Of a stretch of DNA of 45,238 nucleotides, positions 33,338 through 41,045 are shown one piece after another. Below the pieces are notes generated by a model. The model saw nothing but the letters and a program-made list of their open reading frames with translations, ran no database searches and was not told the origin of the DNA. The position numbers were made by a program, and so were the translations under genes. Source of the DNA: Planctomycetota bacterium (lineage in GTDB: Bacteria; Planctomycetota; Phycisphaerae; Sedimentisphaerales; Anaerobacaceae); the NCBI GenBank assembly GCA_025459125.1, contig JALORE010000014.1:1-45238 (forward strand). The letters run 5' to 3'. Positions within the stretch are counted from its first letter, which is position 1. Each line of letters begins with the position of its first letter.

Positions 33338-33918
33338 AACTGCCCCTTCGTGCTGGGAATGTCCGTTCCGACGATACGGACCGCCACCGCCAGCGCTTGG
33401 CCGAGGGCTTTGAAGATCGCCTCGGCGATGTGGTGGCTGTTCGAGCCGTAGGGGACATTCACGTGCAGGTTGAATTTGCCGCTGTTCGAGAACGCCCGCA
33501 GGAATTCCTCGATACACTCCACGTCGAAGTCGCCGATCTTGTTCGCGCGGTACTCGACGTGGTACACGCAGGCCGGCCGGCCGGAGAGGTCCAGCGAGAG
33601 GTTCGCCAGGGCGTCTTCCATCGGCACCGAGCTGTGGCCGTAGCGGGCGATGCCTTTCTTGTCCGCGAGCGCCTGGAGCAGGCAGTCACCCAGGCACAGG
33701 CCGATGTCCTCGGTGGTGTGGTGCGGGTCGATGTGCAGGTCGCCCTTGGCCTTGACCGTCAGGTCGATCTTGCCGTGCTTGCTCAGGTGCGTGAGCATGT
33801 GGTCGAGGAAGCCGACGCCGGTGTCGATCTCGTATCGGCCGACGCCGTCGAGATTCAGCTCGAGATTGATGTCGGTTTCCTTGGTTTGTCGGTGGATCTT
33901 GGCGGTTCGATTTCCCAT
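33334..33918 (-). CDS. hisB: Imidazoleglycerol-phosphate dehydratase
   Basis: 194 residues from the ATG at 33916-33918 (GGGAAG upstream); the longer upstream frame lacks family similarity. Dehydrates imidazole glycerol phosphate in histidine synthesis. GVGFLDHMLTHLSKHG, DPHHTTEDIGLCLGD and NSHHIAEAIFKALGQAL carry the metal-binding histidines. Monofunctional (no phosphatase domain). Overlaps ispF by 4 nt. A family A element separates it from the TIM-barrel gene. Confidence 0.95.
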   Translation of the reverse strand: MGNRTAKIHRQTKETDINLELNLDGVGRYEIDTGVGFLDHMLTHLSKHGKIDLTVKAKGDLHIDPHHTTEDIGLCLGDCLLQALADKKGIARYGHSSVPMEDALANLSLDLSGRPACVYHVEYRANKIGDFDVECIEEFLRAFSNSGKFNLHVNVPYGSNSHHIAEAIFKALGQALAVAVRIVGTDIPSTKGQL

Positions 33919-33976
33919 GCCAGCACTTCCCAGCCACACATACTGTTCTTCGAACGATCGAGGCAGCCCATCTTCT

Positions 33977-34065
33977 GGGTGGCATCGTCAACCGCAGCTT
34001 GGCGATGGCTTGCCCCGGATACAGACGAGCCATCGCCAAGGCCTTCGGCCTTGACGATGCCACCC
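33977..34065. repeat. Double-hairpin palindromic element, family A
   Basis: 89 bp. Perfect 15-bp outer arms GGGTGGCATCGTCAA / TTGACGATGCCACCC. The left arm contains CGCAGCTTGG, the right AAGGCC-TTC-GGCCTT, and a 16-nt centre separates them. It lies inside a co-oriented gene run between the TIM-barrel gene and hisB, so it may modulate read-through. Confidence 0.93.
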
Positions 34066-34120
34066 GGCGATTCTCCGTTGCGGCACCGGAGTGTCCATGG
34101 GCGCACCAGTTATTTCAACT

Positions 34121-35146
34121 CTACGCGGATTTCAGCACGCTGCGCAGGAACTCGGCGGCCAATTGGGCATTCTTCTCCGCGAACTCGAGGCCGACCGTCT
34201 GACCGTCCACGACGGGCAAAGGATGGCACAATTCGTATCCCATGTATCCCGTATAGCCGGCCTGTCTCAAGCCGCGAACGAAATTCACGAAGGGCTCTCG
34301 GGTTTTGTCATCACCAACCGACCCATCGGCATTGCGTTCGTACTCACCGCCGAAGTGCGACAAGGCTTGAAATCGGCCCAGGTCGCTCGTGGCCGCCCGG
34401 ATGCCTTCCGGACTTTTATCGGACAAGAGCGGCAGGTCGAGACAGGCCCTCAGTTGCGGCGCGTTCACCTGTTGAATCATGCGGAGCACGTCCTTGTAGC
34501 TCGTAACGATCGGCGCATGGTTTTGCAGGGCCAGGGTTACGCCATAATCCGCCGCATAGCGGGCGCACTCCGCGAGGGCATCCCGACACCGGCTCCAGTC
34601 CTCTGCCGTGGTCGTCAGGGAATGGGTGTGATCCCAGATGTTCCGGGCGACGGTGTACGAGGCGAGTTGCGGATGCTTCGTGACGCCCGGCCAGGCGAAG
34701 AAAACGCGGACCGCCGGGGCACCGAAGTCCGAGGCCATCCGGATCAGCTCGCGCATACAGACGATCTGGGCCTCCCGATGCTCGCAGATGGGGCTGCTGA
34801 AGTCGTTATTGCCCGCTACGGCGTAGATCTCGATACCCTCGCCATCGGCCATCGACCGCAACTGTTTGCAGCGTTTCGTGGGCCAATCGTTCGGATTCCC
34901 GTGAGGGCGTTTGCCGTCGATCTCGATGCCGTCGTAGCCGTATTCCCTGGCCTTGCGGATCATCTGCTCCAAGGTGAGCGCCTTGCCCTGGTACCAGACG
35001 CCCAGAAACGTGATGCTGTAAAGGCCCACCTTGATGCCGGGTTTCGGTTGCGCCTGGGCCGAGTTCTCGCGGGCTCCGGCCAATCCTGCTGCTGCCAGGG
35101 CGGCCGTGCCGACGAACTGTCTGCGATTGATGGTTTGCTTGCTCAT
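34121..35146 (-). CDS. Tat-exported sugar phosphate isomerase/epimerase-like TIM barrel
   Basis: 341 residues from the ATG at 35144-35146, overlapping the hisC stop (ATGA). Tat signal INRRQFVGTAALAAAGLAG. The mature part is a xylose-isomerase-like TIM barrel: IKVGLYSITF, EYGYDGIEIDGKRP, GIEIYAVAGNNDF, GVTLALQNHAPIVTSYKDVL, LRACLDLPLLS and YTGYMGYELCHP, with the usual Glu/Asp/His metal ligands. Substrate unknown. Coupling to hisC is odd, since HisC is cytosolic; the pairing may be positional only. Confidence 0.85.
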   Translation of the reverse strand: MSKQTINRRQFVGTAALAAAGLAGARENSAQAQPKPGIKVGLYSITFLGVWYQGKALTLEQMIRKAREYGYDGIEIDGKRPHGNPNDWPTKRCKQLRSMADGEGIEIYAVAGNNDFSSPICEHREAQIVCMRELIRMASDFGAPAVRVFFAWPGVTKHPQLASYTVARNIWDHTHSLTTTAEDWSRCRDALAECARYAADYGVTLALQNHAPIVTSYKDVLRMIQQVNAPQLRACLDLPLLSDKSPEGIRAATSDLGRFQALSHFGGEYERNADGSVGDDKTREPFVNFVRGLRQAGYTGYMGYELCHPLPVVDGQTVGLEFAEKNAQLAAEFLRSVLKSA

Positions 35147-36219
35147 GGTCTGTCTCCACCTGCCGATAGGATTGCCTTCAGAGCGGAAATCAGCTTGGCG
35201 TTCTGCTCCTTGGTGCCGACGCTGATGCGCAGCTTGTCCTGAATTCCCGGGGCATTCCAATACCGCACGAAGATATTCTGCTGCGCCAGTTGCTCATGGA
35301 TGCATGCGGCTGGTAGGGGCGAAACATCTTTCGCCCCCACCTGAGCAAAGATGAAATTCGAGTGACTGTCGGGAACCGCAAAGCCGAGGGATCGTAACTG
35401 CTCCGACAGAGCTTTTCTTGCCTTCTTGATTTTCTCCGCGTTCCGGCGGAAATACGCCTGGTCTTTGATCGCCGCCGTTGCCAGAGCGATCGCAAGGGCA
35501 TCGACGTTGTAGGAGTCCTTGACCTTGATCAGACCGTCGATCAGGTCCTTCTGGGCGATAGCATACCCAAACCGCAGGCCGGCCAGAGAGTACCCCTTAC
35601 TCAAAGAACGCAGCACGATGACATTGCCGAACCCTTTGACCAAGGAGGTGCAGTTCTGCTCCGCAAAGTCGACGTAGGCCTCATCGACCAGGAGCACGCC
35701 GGCCCGTCGGTCCGCCAGGGAGGCAAGCTCCTCGACGGGGACGAAGCTGCCGGTGGGGGCGTTCGGATTGCAGACGATGGTCAACGCCGCCCCGGCAGTC
35801 GCCAATCCCGCCGGCAGATTGAACCGCTCGTCGAACGGAATCTCGATCACCTCGCAGTTCTGTAGTCTGGCCAGGACGGGATATAGCGAGTAGGTCGGCA
35901 CGGGGTACGCCAGCGGGCGCCGCTCATCGCAGAAGGCCCGGATTGCGATCGAGAGCAGGTCATCGCCGCCGTTGCAGCACATGATGTTCTCGGGTTGCAC
36001 ACCGTTAAGCTCAGCGGCCGCTTCGCGAAAGGCGGTCCCCAACGGGTCCGGATACCGCCGCAGTTGCTCCGGCCGAATCGCCGCCAACGCCTCCATCACC
36101 CGCGGCGACGGCGGATACGGGTTCTCGTTCGTATTGAGCTTGACCACCTCCGTCGCCTTCGGCTGAAAGCCGGGCGTGTATCCCTCGGTCCGCTCCACAT
36201 TGTCGCGAAAGTAACTCAT
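35143..36219 (-). CDS. hisC: Histidinol-phosphate aminotransferase
   Basis: 358 residues from the ATG at 36217-36219 (MSYFRDNVERTEGYTPG...). PLP-dependent transamination of imidazole acetol phosphate. LNTNENPYPPSPRV, GGDDLLSIAIRAF, NPNAPTGSF, LLVDEAYVDFAEQN and RSLSKGYSLAGLRFGYA (PLP lysine in SLSKG) are conserved. An oddity: between SNFIFAQ and HEQLAQQNIFVRYW there are about ten extra residues (VGAKDVSPLP) encoded by a DNA palindrome at 35312-35341. Followed by the TIM-barrel gene with ATGA overlap. Confidence 0.94.
   Translation of the reverse strand: MSYFRDNVERTEGYTPGFQPKATEVVKLNTNENPYPPSPRVMEALAAIRPEQLRRYPDPLGTAFREAAAELNGVQPENIMCCNGGDDLLSIAIRAFCDERRPLAYPVPTYSLYPVLARLQNCEVIEIPFDERFNLPAGLATAGAALTIVCNPNAPTGSFVPVEELASLADRRAGVLLVDEAYVDFAEQNCTSLVKGFGNVIVLRSLSKGYSLAGLRFGYAIAQKDLIDGLIKVKDSYNVDALAIALATAAIKDQAYFRRNAEKIKKARKALSEQLRSLGFAVPDSHSNFIFAQVGAKDVSPLPAACIHEQLAQQNIFVRYWNAPGIQDKLRISVGTKEQNAKLISALKAILSAGGDRP
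35312..35341. repeat. Palindrome inserted in frame in hisC
   Basis: GGTAGGGGCGAAA and TTTCGCCCCCACC flank a CATC loop. The arms match at 12 of 13 positions. At 30 bp its length is a multiple of three, so the frame stays open. It looks like an intergenic palindrome captured by a coding sequence. Confidence 0.75.
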
Positions 36220-36291
36220 TGCCCTGTGCCTGACTATGCCTGCTTCCCAACGACACCCGGACTTCTCCCGCGAAGTCGCGAGCGAAGCGTG

Positions 36292-36320
36292 ATTATACGT
36301 CCGTCTGCCTGCGAGCGAAA
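36292..36320 (-). promoter_or_regulatory. Candidate promoter of the hisC run
   Basis: On the minus strand: TTTCGC (36315-36320), a 17-nt spacer, then a perfect TATAAT (36292-36297), about 70 nt upstream of hisC. The leader contains small GC-rich palindromes (CGCGACTTCGCG). Confidence 0.5.
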
Positions 36321-36410
36321 GCCTGATCTCGTCCCAACGTTGGTCGTCGGTCGTCAGCGGAACGGAAATGCGCCTCGTCATACACGTTGCCTGAGAGGCC
36401 CGGTCTTATT

Positions 36411-36619
36411 GGGTTTATCGCCTTGGAGCCACCGACGGATTGTTGTTCTACGGCATGTTGTTCCAGCCCGGAATGGGCCTACCATCACGGGGGGTAGGGC
36501 AACGCAGGGGTGCGACCCGAGCACCGTGGCGGTGCCAAACCGCGCGGGGTCGGCGCTCTGTTTCGTTATGAGTGCCGACCCTGTTATGAACACGCCGGTG
36601 GCTCCAAAGCGATAAACCC
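36411..36619. mobile_element. 209-bp element with 24-bp terminal inverted repeats (MITE-like or structured RNA)
   Basis: Left end GGGTTTATCGCCTTGGAGCC... (36411-36434) and right end ...GGCTCCAAAGCGATAAACCC (36596-36619) are reverse complements over 24 bp with one mismatch. Inside are further stems: CCTACC/GGGTAGG around 36479-36500, GCACC/GGTGC around 36522-36537, and GGGTCGGC...GCCGACCC around 36547-36581. There is no plausible gene inside. It fills most of the 445-bp spacer between hisC and the DUF2442 gene. Confidence 0.75.
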
Positions 36620-36664
36620 CCGCCGCGCAGAGGCGGAATCTTGTCCGGGCAGCACGAGCAAATC

Positions 36665-36973
36665 ATGTGGGACCTGAATGCCGTCACGGCGATCAGATAC
36701 ACGCAGGGATACCGCCATTGTATCGTCTTGGACGATGGGACCAGCGGCGAGGTCGATTTGACGGAGTACCTTGACAGAGGCCCGGTATTTGCACCGCTAC
36801 GGGATCTGGAGTTCTTCAAGCAGGCACGGATTGAAGGGGGGACCATCGCCTGGCCGAATGGAGCGGACCTTGCTCCGGAGTCCTTGTACGAGAAGGTGCT
36901 GGCTGCGACGGCCGAGGAGCACCCGGAAGGAGGGCACCGCGTGACAACCAAGAGAAATCCCAGAAGGCTATGA
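36665..36973 (+). CDS. DUF2442 protein
   Basis: 102 residues from ATG 36665 (a TTG at 36641 would add eight). MWDLNAVTAIRYTQGYRHCIVLDDGTSGEVDLTEYLD, then FAPLRDLEFFKQARIEGGTIAWPNGADLAPESLYEKV is the DUF2442 pattern. DUF2442 genes are often next to DUF4160 genes and are suspected TA components; no partner is visible here, so it seems orphaned. It lies just right of the 209-bp inverted-repeat element. Confidence 0.8.
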   Translation: MWDLNAVTAIRYTQGYRHCIVLDDGTSGEVDLTEYLDRGPVFAPLRDLEFFKQARIEGGTIAWPNGADLAPESLYEKVLAATAEEHPEGGHRVTTKRNPRRL

Positions 36974-37136
36974 CCAAAGCGGCGGGTGTGGAGTCCCAAG
37001 AGCCCAAGAGGCCGTAGATCCGACGGGACAACGGGTGGATGGGGTGTGCCATCGTGTTGATGTGCCGTGCTCAAAGCGTGAGGGCGCGTTTTGCCCTCTT
37101 GGCGGGCCGACGGCATATATGAATCCGCTGCGGTAC

Positions 37137-38648
37137 TCAGCGAATGTGGAGAGTGAACGAGCCGACGGCCGCGCCATCGGCGGCGATCTGCCAGGTCATT
37201 CGGGTCAATCTCTGCAGGAAGCGGTGGTCGTGGCTGACCAGGAGCAGGCTGCACGGGCAATCGACCAGGGCTGTTTCCAGGGCTTCGATGGAGGGCAGGT
37301 CCATGTGGTTGGTCGGCTCGTCCATGATGATGAGATGCGGCGTGCGGGCCATGCCCAATGCCAGCATCAGCTTCCGTGTCTCACCCGGGCTGGGTTCGAC
37401 GCTGACGAGGAGGCGGTCCGGTCGGGACCCCAGGCGGCTGATGATGTTCATGAGGTAGCCCCGTTGGCTCTCGCTCACTTCACGGACCTGGTCCAGCAGG
37501 CCGCGCGAGACACCGCCGTCAATCTCCTGCGGCACATACGTTAGCTGCTCCAGAGGTATCCCCAGGCTCGCGATCAGCCGATGTACGAGAGAACTCTTGC
37601 CCGAGCCGTTGGCCCCGGTCAGGGCGATGCGGTCCGTCGGTCGGATCGTCAGATCCGGATACCGGAGCTGTCGATGTTCGCCCAAGGCGAGGGAGCCGGC
37701 CGGCAACTCCAGCAGCAGGTTTCGTTTCGACGTCGAACCGGGAAGCCAGATTCCCAACTCGTATTCCTTCTTGACCCCGTGGTCTTCCCACTGACGCCGG
37801 GCTCGTTCCAGTCTCCCGTCGATCTGGCGGCGCAGCCGGCCCCCAACCGCGTCCTTGCTGCTGTTGCGGGCCCCGTTCTTCCGCGCCCGTGCATCATGAT
37901 CCCCGGCGGCCAAGCCCCGCTTGGAACATCGGCGCTGCGCCTGGGCCGCCAGTTGTTCTCTGCGGATGGCTTCTCGTCGGATGCTTCGGTAGGCCCGCCT
38001 GTCCTGCTCGTGCTGTCGACGCGCCGCCTGCTGCTCCATCGTGGCGACCTGCATTCCTTTCGTGATCCCGCCCGGACGAACGATCGCGTCCGGGGGATCG
38101 ACGAACACGCACCGCGCGCACAGCGCATCGAGCAACTCCCGGTCATGGCTCACCAGAAGTCCTACCTTGTCGAAGGATCGCAGCGCCGCGGCCAGGACCT
38201 CGCGCGCGGATCGGTCGAGATGATTCGTCGGCTCATCCACTGCCAACACCTCGGGTGCCAGCCAAAGCGCCACCGCGATCTGCGCCCGCTTGCGTTCCCC
38301 ATGCGAGAGGGTGTCCCAGCGGCCGTGCCAGTCGGCCTCAACGCCCAGTTTCTCCCGAATATCCCAAGCGGATTTCGCGCGGTCCGCAACCAGTTCCCTC
38401 AGGTGGACCGGGGCGTCATCGGTGCGTTGGGCGCAGTAGACGGTTCGCGGCGGAGCCTCGACGACTCCGGCGTCCGGGGACAGCTCGCGGACCGCCAGCC
38501 TCAGCAGGGTGGTCTTTCCGGCTCCGTTGGCTCCCACCACGCCTGACCAGCCGCCGGGAAGGTGCAGGGAGAGATCGGAGAATAGCGGCTCTGCGGCGGA
38601 CGGATATGCAAACGTTACCTGGTGAAATCGGACAAATAACCTGCTCAT
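37137..38648 (-). CDS. ABC-F family ATPase
   Basis: 503 residues from the ATG at 38646-38648 (MSRLFVRFHQVTFAYPS). Two ABC domains with no membrane segment: first VVGANGAGKTTLLRL, LSHGERKRAQIAVAL and VDEPTNHLDR; second LTGANGSGKSSLVHR, SPGETRKLMLALG and MDEPTNHMD. An Arg/Gln/Lys-rich linker between them is typical of ABC-F proteins that bind the ribosomal E site, in translation or antibiotic protection. The second signature reads PSPGE instead of LSGGE. The spacer upstream (38649-38874) shows no clear attenuator or other feature. Isolated between plus- and minus-strand neighbours. Confidence 0.88.
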   Translation of the reverse strand: MSRLFVRFHQVTFAYPSAAEPLFSDLSLHLPGGWSGVVGANGAGKTTLLRLAVRELSPDAGVVEAPPRTVYCAQRTDDAPVHLRELVADRAKSAWDIREKLGVEADWHGRWDTLSHGERKRAQIAVALWLAPEVLAVDEPTNHLDRSAREVLAAALRSFDKVGLLVSHDRELLDALCARCVFVDPPDAIVRPGGITKGMQVATMEQQAARRQHEQDRRAYRSIRREAIRREQLAAQAQRRCSKRGLAAGDHDARARKNGARNSSKDAVGGRLRRQIDGRLERARRQWEDHGVKKEYELGIWLPGSTSKRNLLLELPAGSLALGEHRQLRYPDLTIRPTDRIALTGANGSGKSSLVHRLIASLGIPLEQLTYVPQEIDGGVSRGLLDQVREVSESQRGYLMNIISRLGSRPDRLLVSVEPSPGETRKLMLALGMARTPHLIIMDEPTNHMDLPSIEALETALVDCPCSLLLVSHDHRFLQRLTRMTWQIAADGAAVGSFTLHIR

Positions 38649-38874
38649 AGCCTTCGTTCGCAACGGTCCGGCGTGTGCAGACATCGCACTCGCGCGCGCC
38701 GGAAGGGTAAACCTGTCTCAGGCAGTCTCGTTGAACAACGGCTCGGGTGTATTTGTCTAATTCCGCATGTACGTGGCTCCCGTAAGTGGGACTGAGTTCG
38801 ACTCCTCTCCTCTAAGGGACGGCCGCCGAGATGTCAAGTCGAAATGGGGCGAGTCGTGGCGGGGGCGGGAGAGC

Positions 38875-39726
38875 CTACTTCTGGCAGTAGTCGATGATGC
38901 GGGCGACCTCGCTACGGAGGTCTTTGCGGTGGACGATCATGTCGACGAAGCCGTGCTCGAGCATGAATTCCGAGGTCTGAAAGCCGTCGGGCAACTCGAC
39001 CTTGATCGTCTCGGCAATCGTCCGGGCGCCGGCGAAACCGATGACCGCTCCGGGCTCGGCGACAATCACGTCGCCCAGCATGGCGAAGCTCGCGGTGACG
39101 CCGCCGGTGGTGGGATCGGTCAGGACGGAGATGAACAGGCCCTGGGCATCGTCAAAACGGGCCAGGGCGGCCGAGGTCTTGGCCATCTGACTGAGGGAGA
39201 CGACTCCCTCGTGCATCCGGGCCCCCCCGGAGCAGATCACCGCCACCAGGGGCAGGGACTCCTCCATGGCCTTGTCTACGGCGGTGCAGAACTTCTCCCC
39301 GACGACGGCCCCCATCGAGCCCATCAGGAAGTTCGGCTCCATCACGCTGAGGATGACGCCCCGGCCCTTGACAAAGGCTTTGCCGATGAGCATCGCCTCC
39401 TTGGCGCCGCTCTTCTTCTGGTCGGCCTTGATGCGCTGTTTGTAGGTGGTGCCGCGATACTTGAAACCCAGCGGGTCATCGGTGGTCAGATCGGCGAGGA
39501 TCTGCTGGAAGCTGCCCTCGTCCGCGAGGTACTCGATCCGGGTCCAGGCCCCGACCCGGAAGTGCCAGTTGCACTCCGGGCACACGTTCAGGTTCTTCTC
39601 GACCGCACTGCGGTAGAGCATGTGCTCGCAACTGGGGCACTTCATCCAGAGCCCCTCGGGCATCTCCTTGCGGGGCCGCAGCGAGAATCCGTTCCAGGTT
39701 GTCTTGGCCTTCTTCGTCATCGTCAT
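38875..39726 (-). CDS. accD: Acetyl-CoA carboxylase carboxyltransferase subunit beta
   Basis: 283 residues, start taken at MTMTKKAKTTW. Transfers CO2 from carboxybiotin to acetyl-CoA with AccA. Zinc ribbon CPSC ... CPEC (about residues 29-51: MKCPSCEHMLYRSAVEKNLNVCPEC), then the crotonase-like domain: GAVVGEKF, SGGARMHEG, SVLTDPTTGGVTASFAMLGDVIVAEPGAVIGFAG and TAEFMLEHG-like SEFMLEHGFVDMIV. accA is not in the window. Confidence 0.95.
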   Translation of the reverse strand: MTMTKKAKTTWNGFSLRPRKEMPEGLWMKCPSCEHMLYRSAVEKNLNVCPECNWHFRVGAWTRIEYLADEGSFQQILADLTTDDPLGFKYRGTTYKQRIKADQKKSGAKEAMLIGKAFVKGRGVILSVMEPNFLMGSMGAVVGEKFCTAVDKAMEESLPLVAVICSGGARMHEGVVSLSQMAKTSAALARFDDAQGLFISVLTDPTTGGVTASFAMLGDVIVAEPGAVIGFAGARTIAETIKVELPDGFQTSEFMLEHGFVDMIVHRKDLRSEVARIIDYCQK

Positions 39727-40000
39727 GTATCTGTTCCATCGTCTGCCGCCGGGACCGCCGCACCCGATATCGGACGGATCGCGCGGTATCGACCAAAAGT
39801 GAATCCCCACAGTATAGCAGAACCCATCCGGCGTGTCACGAGAAACCCGAAACCGCTGCCCCCTTCGAACGCGACCAAGTCCCTTGCGGACCGGCCCGGG
39901 TCCCGGATCGTCCGGGTTGGTCTCAAGTGCTGTAATGACTGAGACTTACAGGCGCAACCACGCCGGCGAAGGGGCCTGGTTCTAGACCGGAGAACACGCC

Positions 40001-40090
40001 CGGGTGGCATCGTCAAGCGCAGCTTGGCGATGGCGGATTGCCTGTGCCAGGGACCATCGCCAATGCCTTCGGCCTTGACGATGCCACCCG
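40001..40090. repeat. Double-hairpin palindromic element, family A (best copy)
   Basis: 90 bp with perfect 17-bp outer arms CGGGTGGCATCGTCAAG / CTTGACGATGCCACCCG. Each arm carries an inner hairpin (CAAGC-GCA-GCTTG in the left; GCC-TTC-GGC in the right). It is the only structure seen in the 468-bp spacer between rpe and accD. Confidence 0.95.
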
Positions 40091-40194
40091 ATGCGGCTGC
40101 TTCACAGGCCTTCTCTATTCCGCATTCTCCTCTGGACGAAGTACGGCGAGACTCACGGTTGCCCGCCGGACAGGGTACCCCGGCGGCCTCTGAT

Positions 40195-40866
40195 CTATCG
40201 GCAGGCGTTGCGAATGGCGGCAATGGCAGCCAGGCGGTCGGGCTTGCCGAAGATGGCGTTGCCGGCGACGAGGGTGTCGGCGCCGTACGAAACGACGATC
40301 GGGGTCGTCTGGCTGTCGATGCCCCCATCCACCTCGATCCGGATGTCCGGCCCGACGATCTTGCGGATGGTAATGATCTTCCGGGCGGCTTCGTCGATGA
40401 AGCTCTGGCCGCCGAAGCCCGGATGGACCGTCATCACCAGCACCATGTCGCATAGAGGCGCGACCTTCTCGATCGACGTGACGGGGGTCTCCGGATTCAA
40501 CGTAATCCCGGCGGTGCAGCCCAGATCGTGGATCTGCTTCACCACGTCGGCTGGTGCCGGCGTGGTCTCGATATGAAAGGTGATATTGTCGGCCCCGGCC
40601 TGGGCGAAGGCTTCGGCGTACCGGGCCGGCTCGCTGATCATCAGGTGCGTGTCGAAGAACAGGTCGCTGTGCTTGCGGAGCTTGGCGATGACCGGCGGCC
40701 CGATCGTGATGTTGGGGACGAAATGGCCGTCCATGACGTCGAGATGCAGCATCCGGATGTCGGCCGACGCCACCGCGGCGATCTCCTCCGCCAGCCTGGC
40801 GAAATCCGCGCTCAAAATGGACGGCACGATCTCAACGGTCCCCGGGCCTGGCAATTCCCTCTTCAT
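40195..40866 (-). CDS. rpe: Ribulose-phosphate 3-epimerase
   Basis: 223 residues. Interconverts ribulose 5-phosphate and xylulose 5-phosphate. Motifs: VPSILSADFARL, LHLDVMDGHFVPNITIGP, FDTHLMI, VMTVHPGFGGQSFI and RIEVDGGID. The metal-binding His and Asp residues are present. Same strand as pgk but separated by a strong hairpin, so it may be transcribed separately. Confidence 0.96.
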   Translation of the reverse strand: MKRELPGPGTVEIVPSILSADFARLAEEIAAVASADIRMLHLDVMDGHFVPNITIGPPVIAKLRKHSDLFFDTHLMISEPARYAEAFAQAGADNITFHIETTPAPADVVKQIHDLGCTAGITLNPETPVTSIEKVAPLCDMVLVMTVHPGFGGQSFIDEAARKIITIRKIVGPDIRIEVDGGIDSQTTPIVVSYGADTLVAGNAIFGKPDRLAAIAAIRNACR

Positions 40867-40968
40867 CCGGCGTTCCCCTTAACAGTGCCGTGTCGCGCGC
40901 CCGCCATGCATCCGCCCCGTCCACATCGTCCATCCCGTCAACACTCATGCCCGCCTCCCGACAGAAAC

Positions 40969-41001
40969 ACGGGAGCGCACGCCGGAAACGTGCGCTCCCG
41001 T
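40969..41001 (-). terminator. Strong hairpin downstream of pgk
   Basis: ACGGGAGCGCACG (40969-40981) pairs perfectly with CGTGCGCTCCCGT (40989-41001) around a 7-nt loop. On the minus strand it lies 45 nt after the pgk stop codon and is followed by GTTTCTGT, a weak T tract, consistent with an intrinsic terminator of the gap-pgk transcript. Confidence 0.65.
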
Positions 41002-41045
41002 AGCGATTCTTCTCAGGAGCACGGGCCCACCCGCAACGACGCGTG

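Noticed and set aside
36448..37260. 270-codon minus-strand open frame over the inverted-repeat element and DUF2442
   Set aside because: It spans a terminal inverted repeat and a plausible plus-strand gene, has no motif, and is rich in Pro/Arg/Ser as expected for a shadow.
38770..38830. tRNA T-arm-like words (GAGTTCGACTCC) upstream of accD
   Set aside because: No acceptor stem, D-arm or anticodon arm could be built around it.
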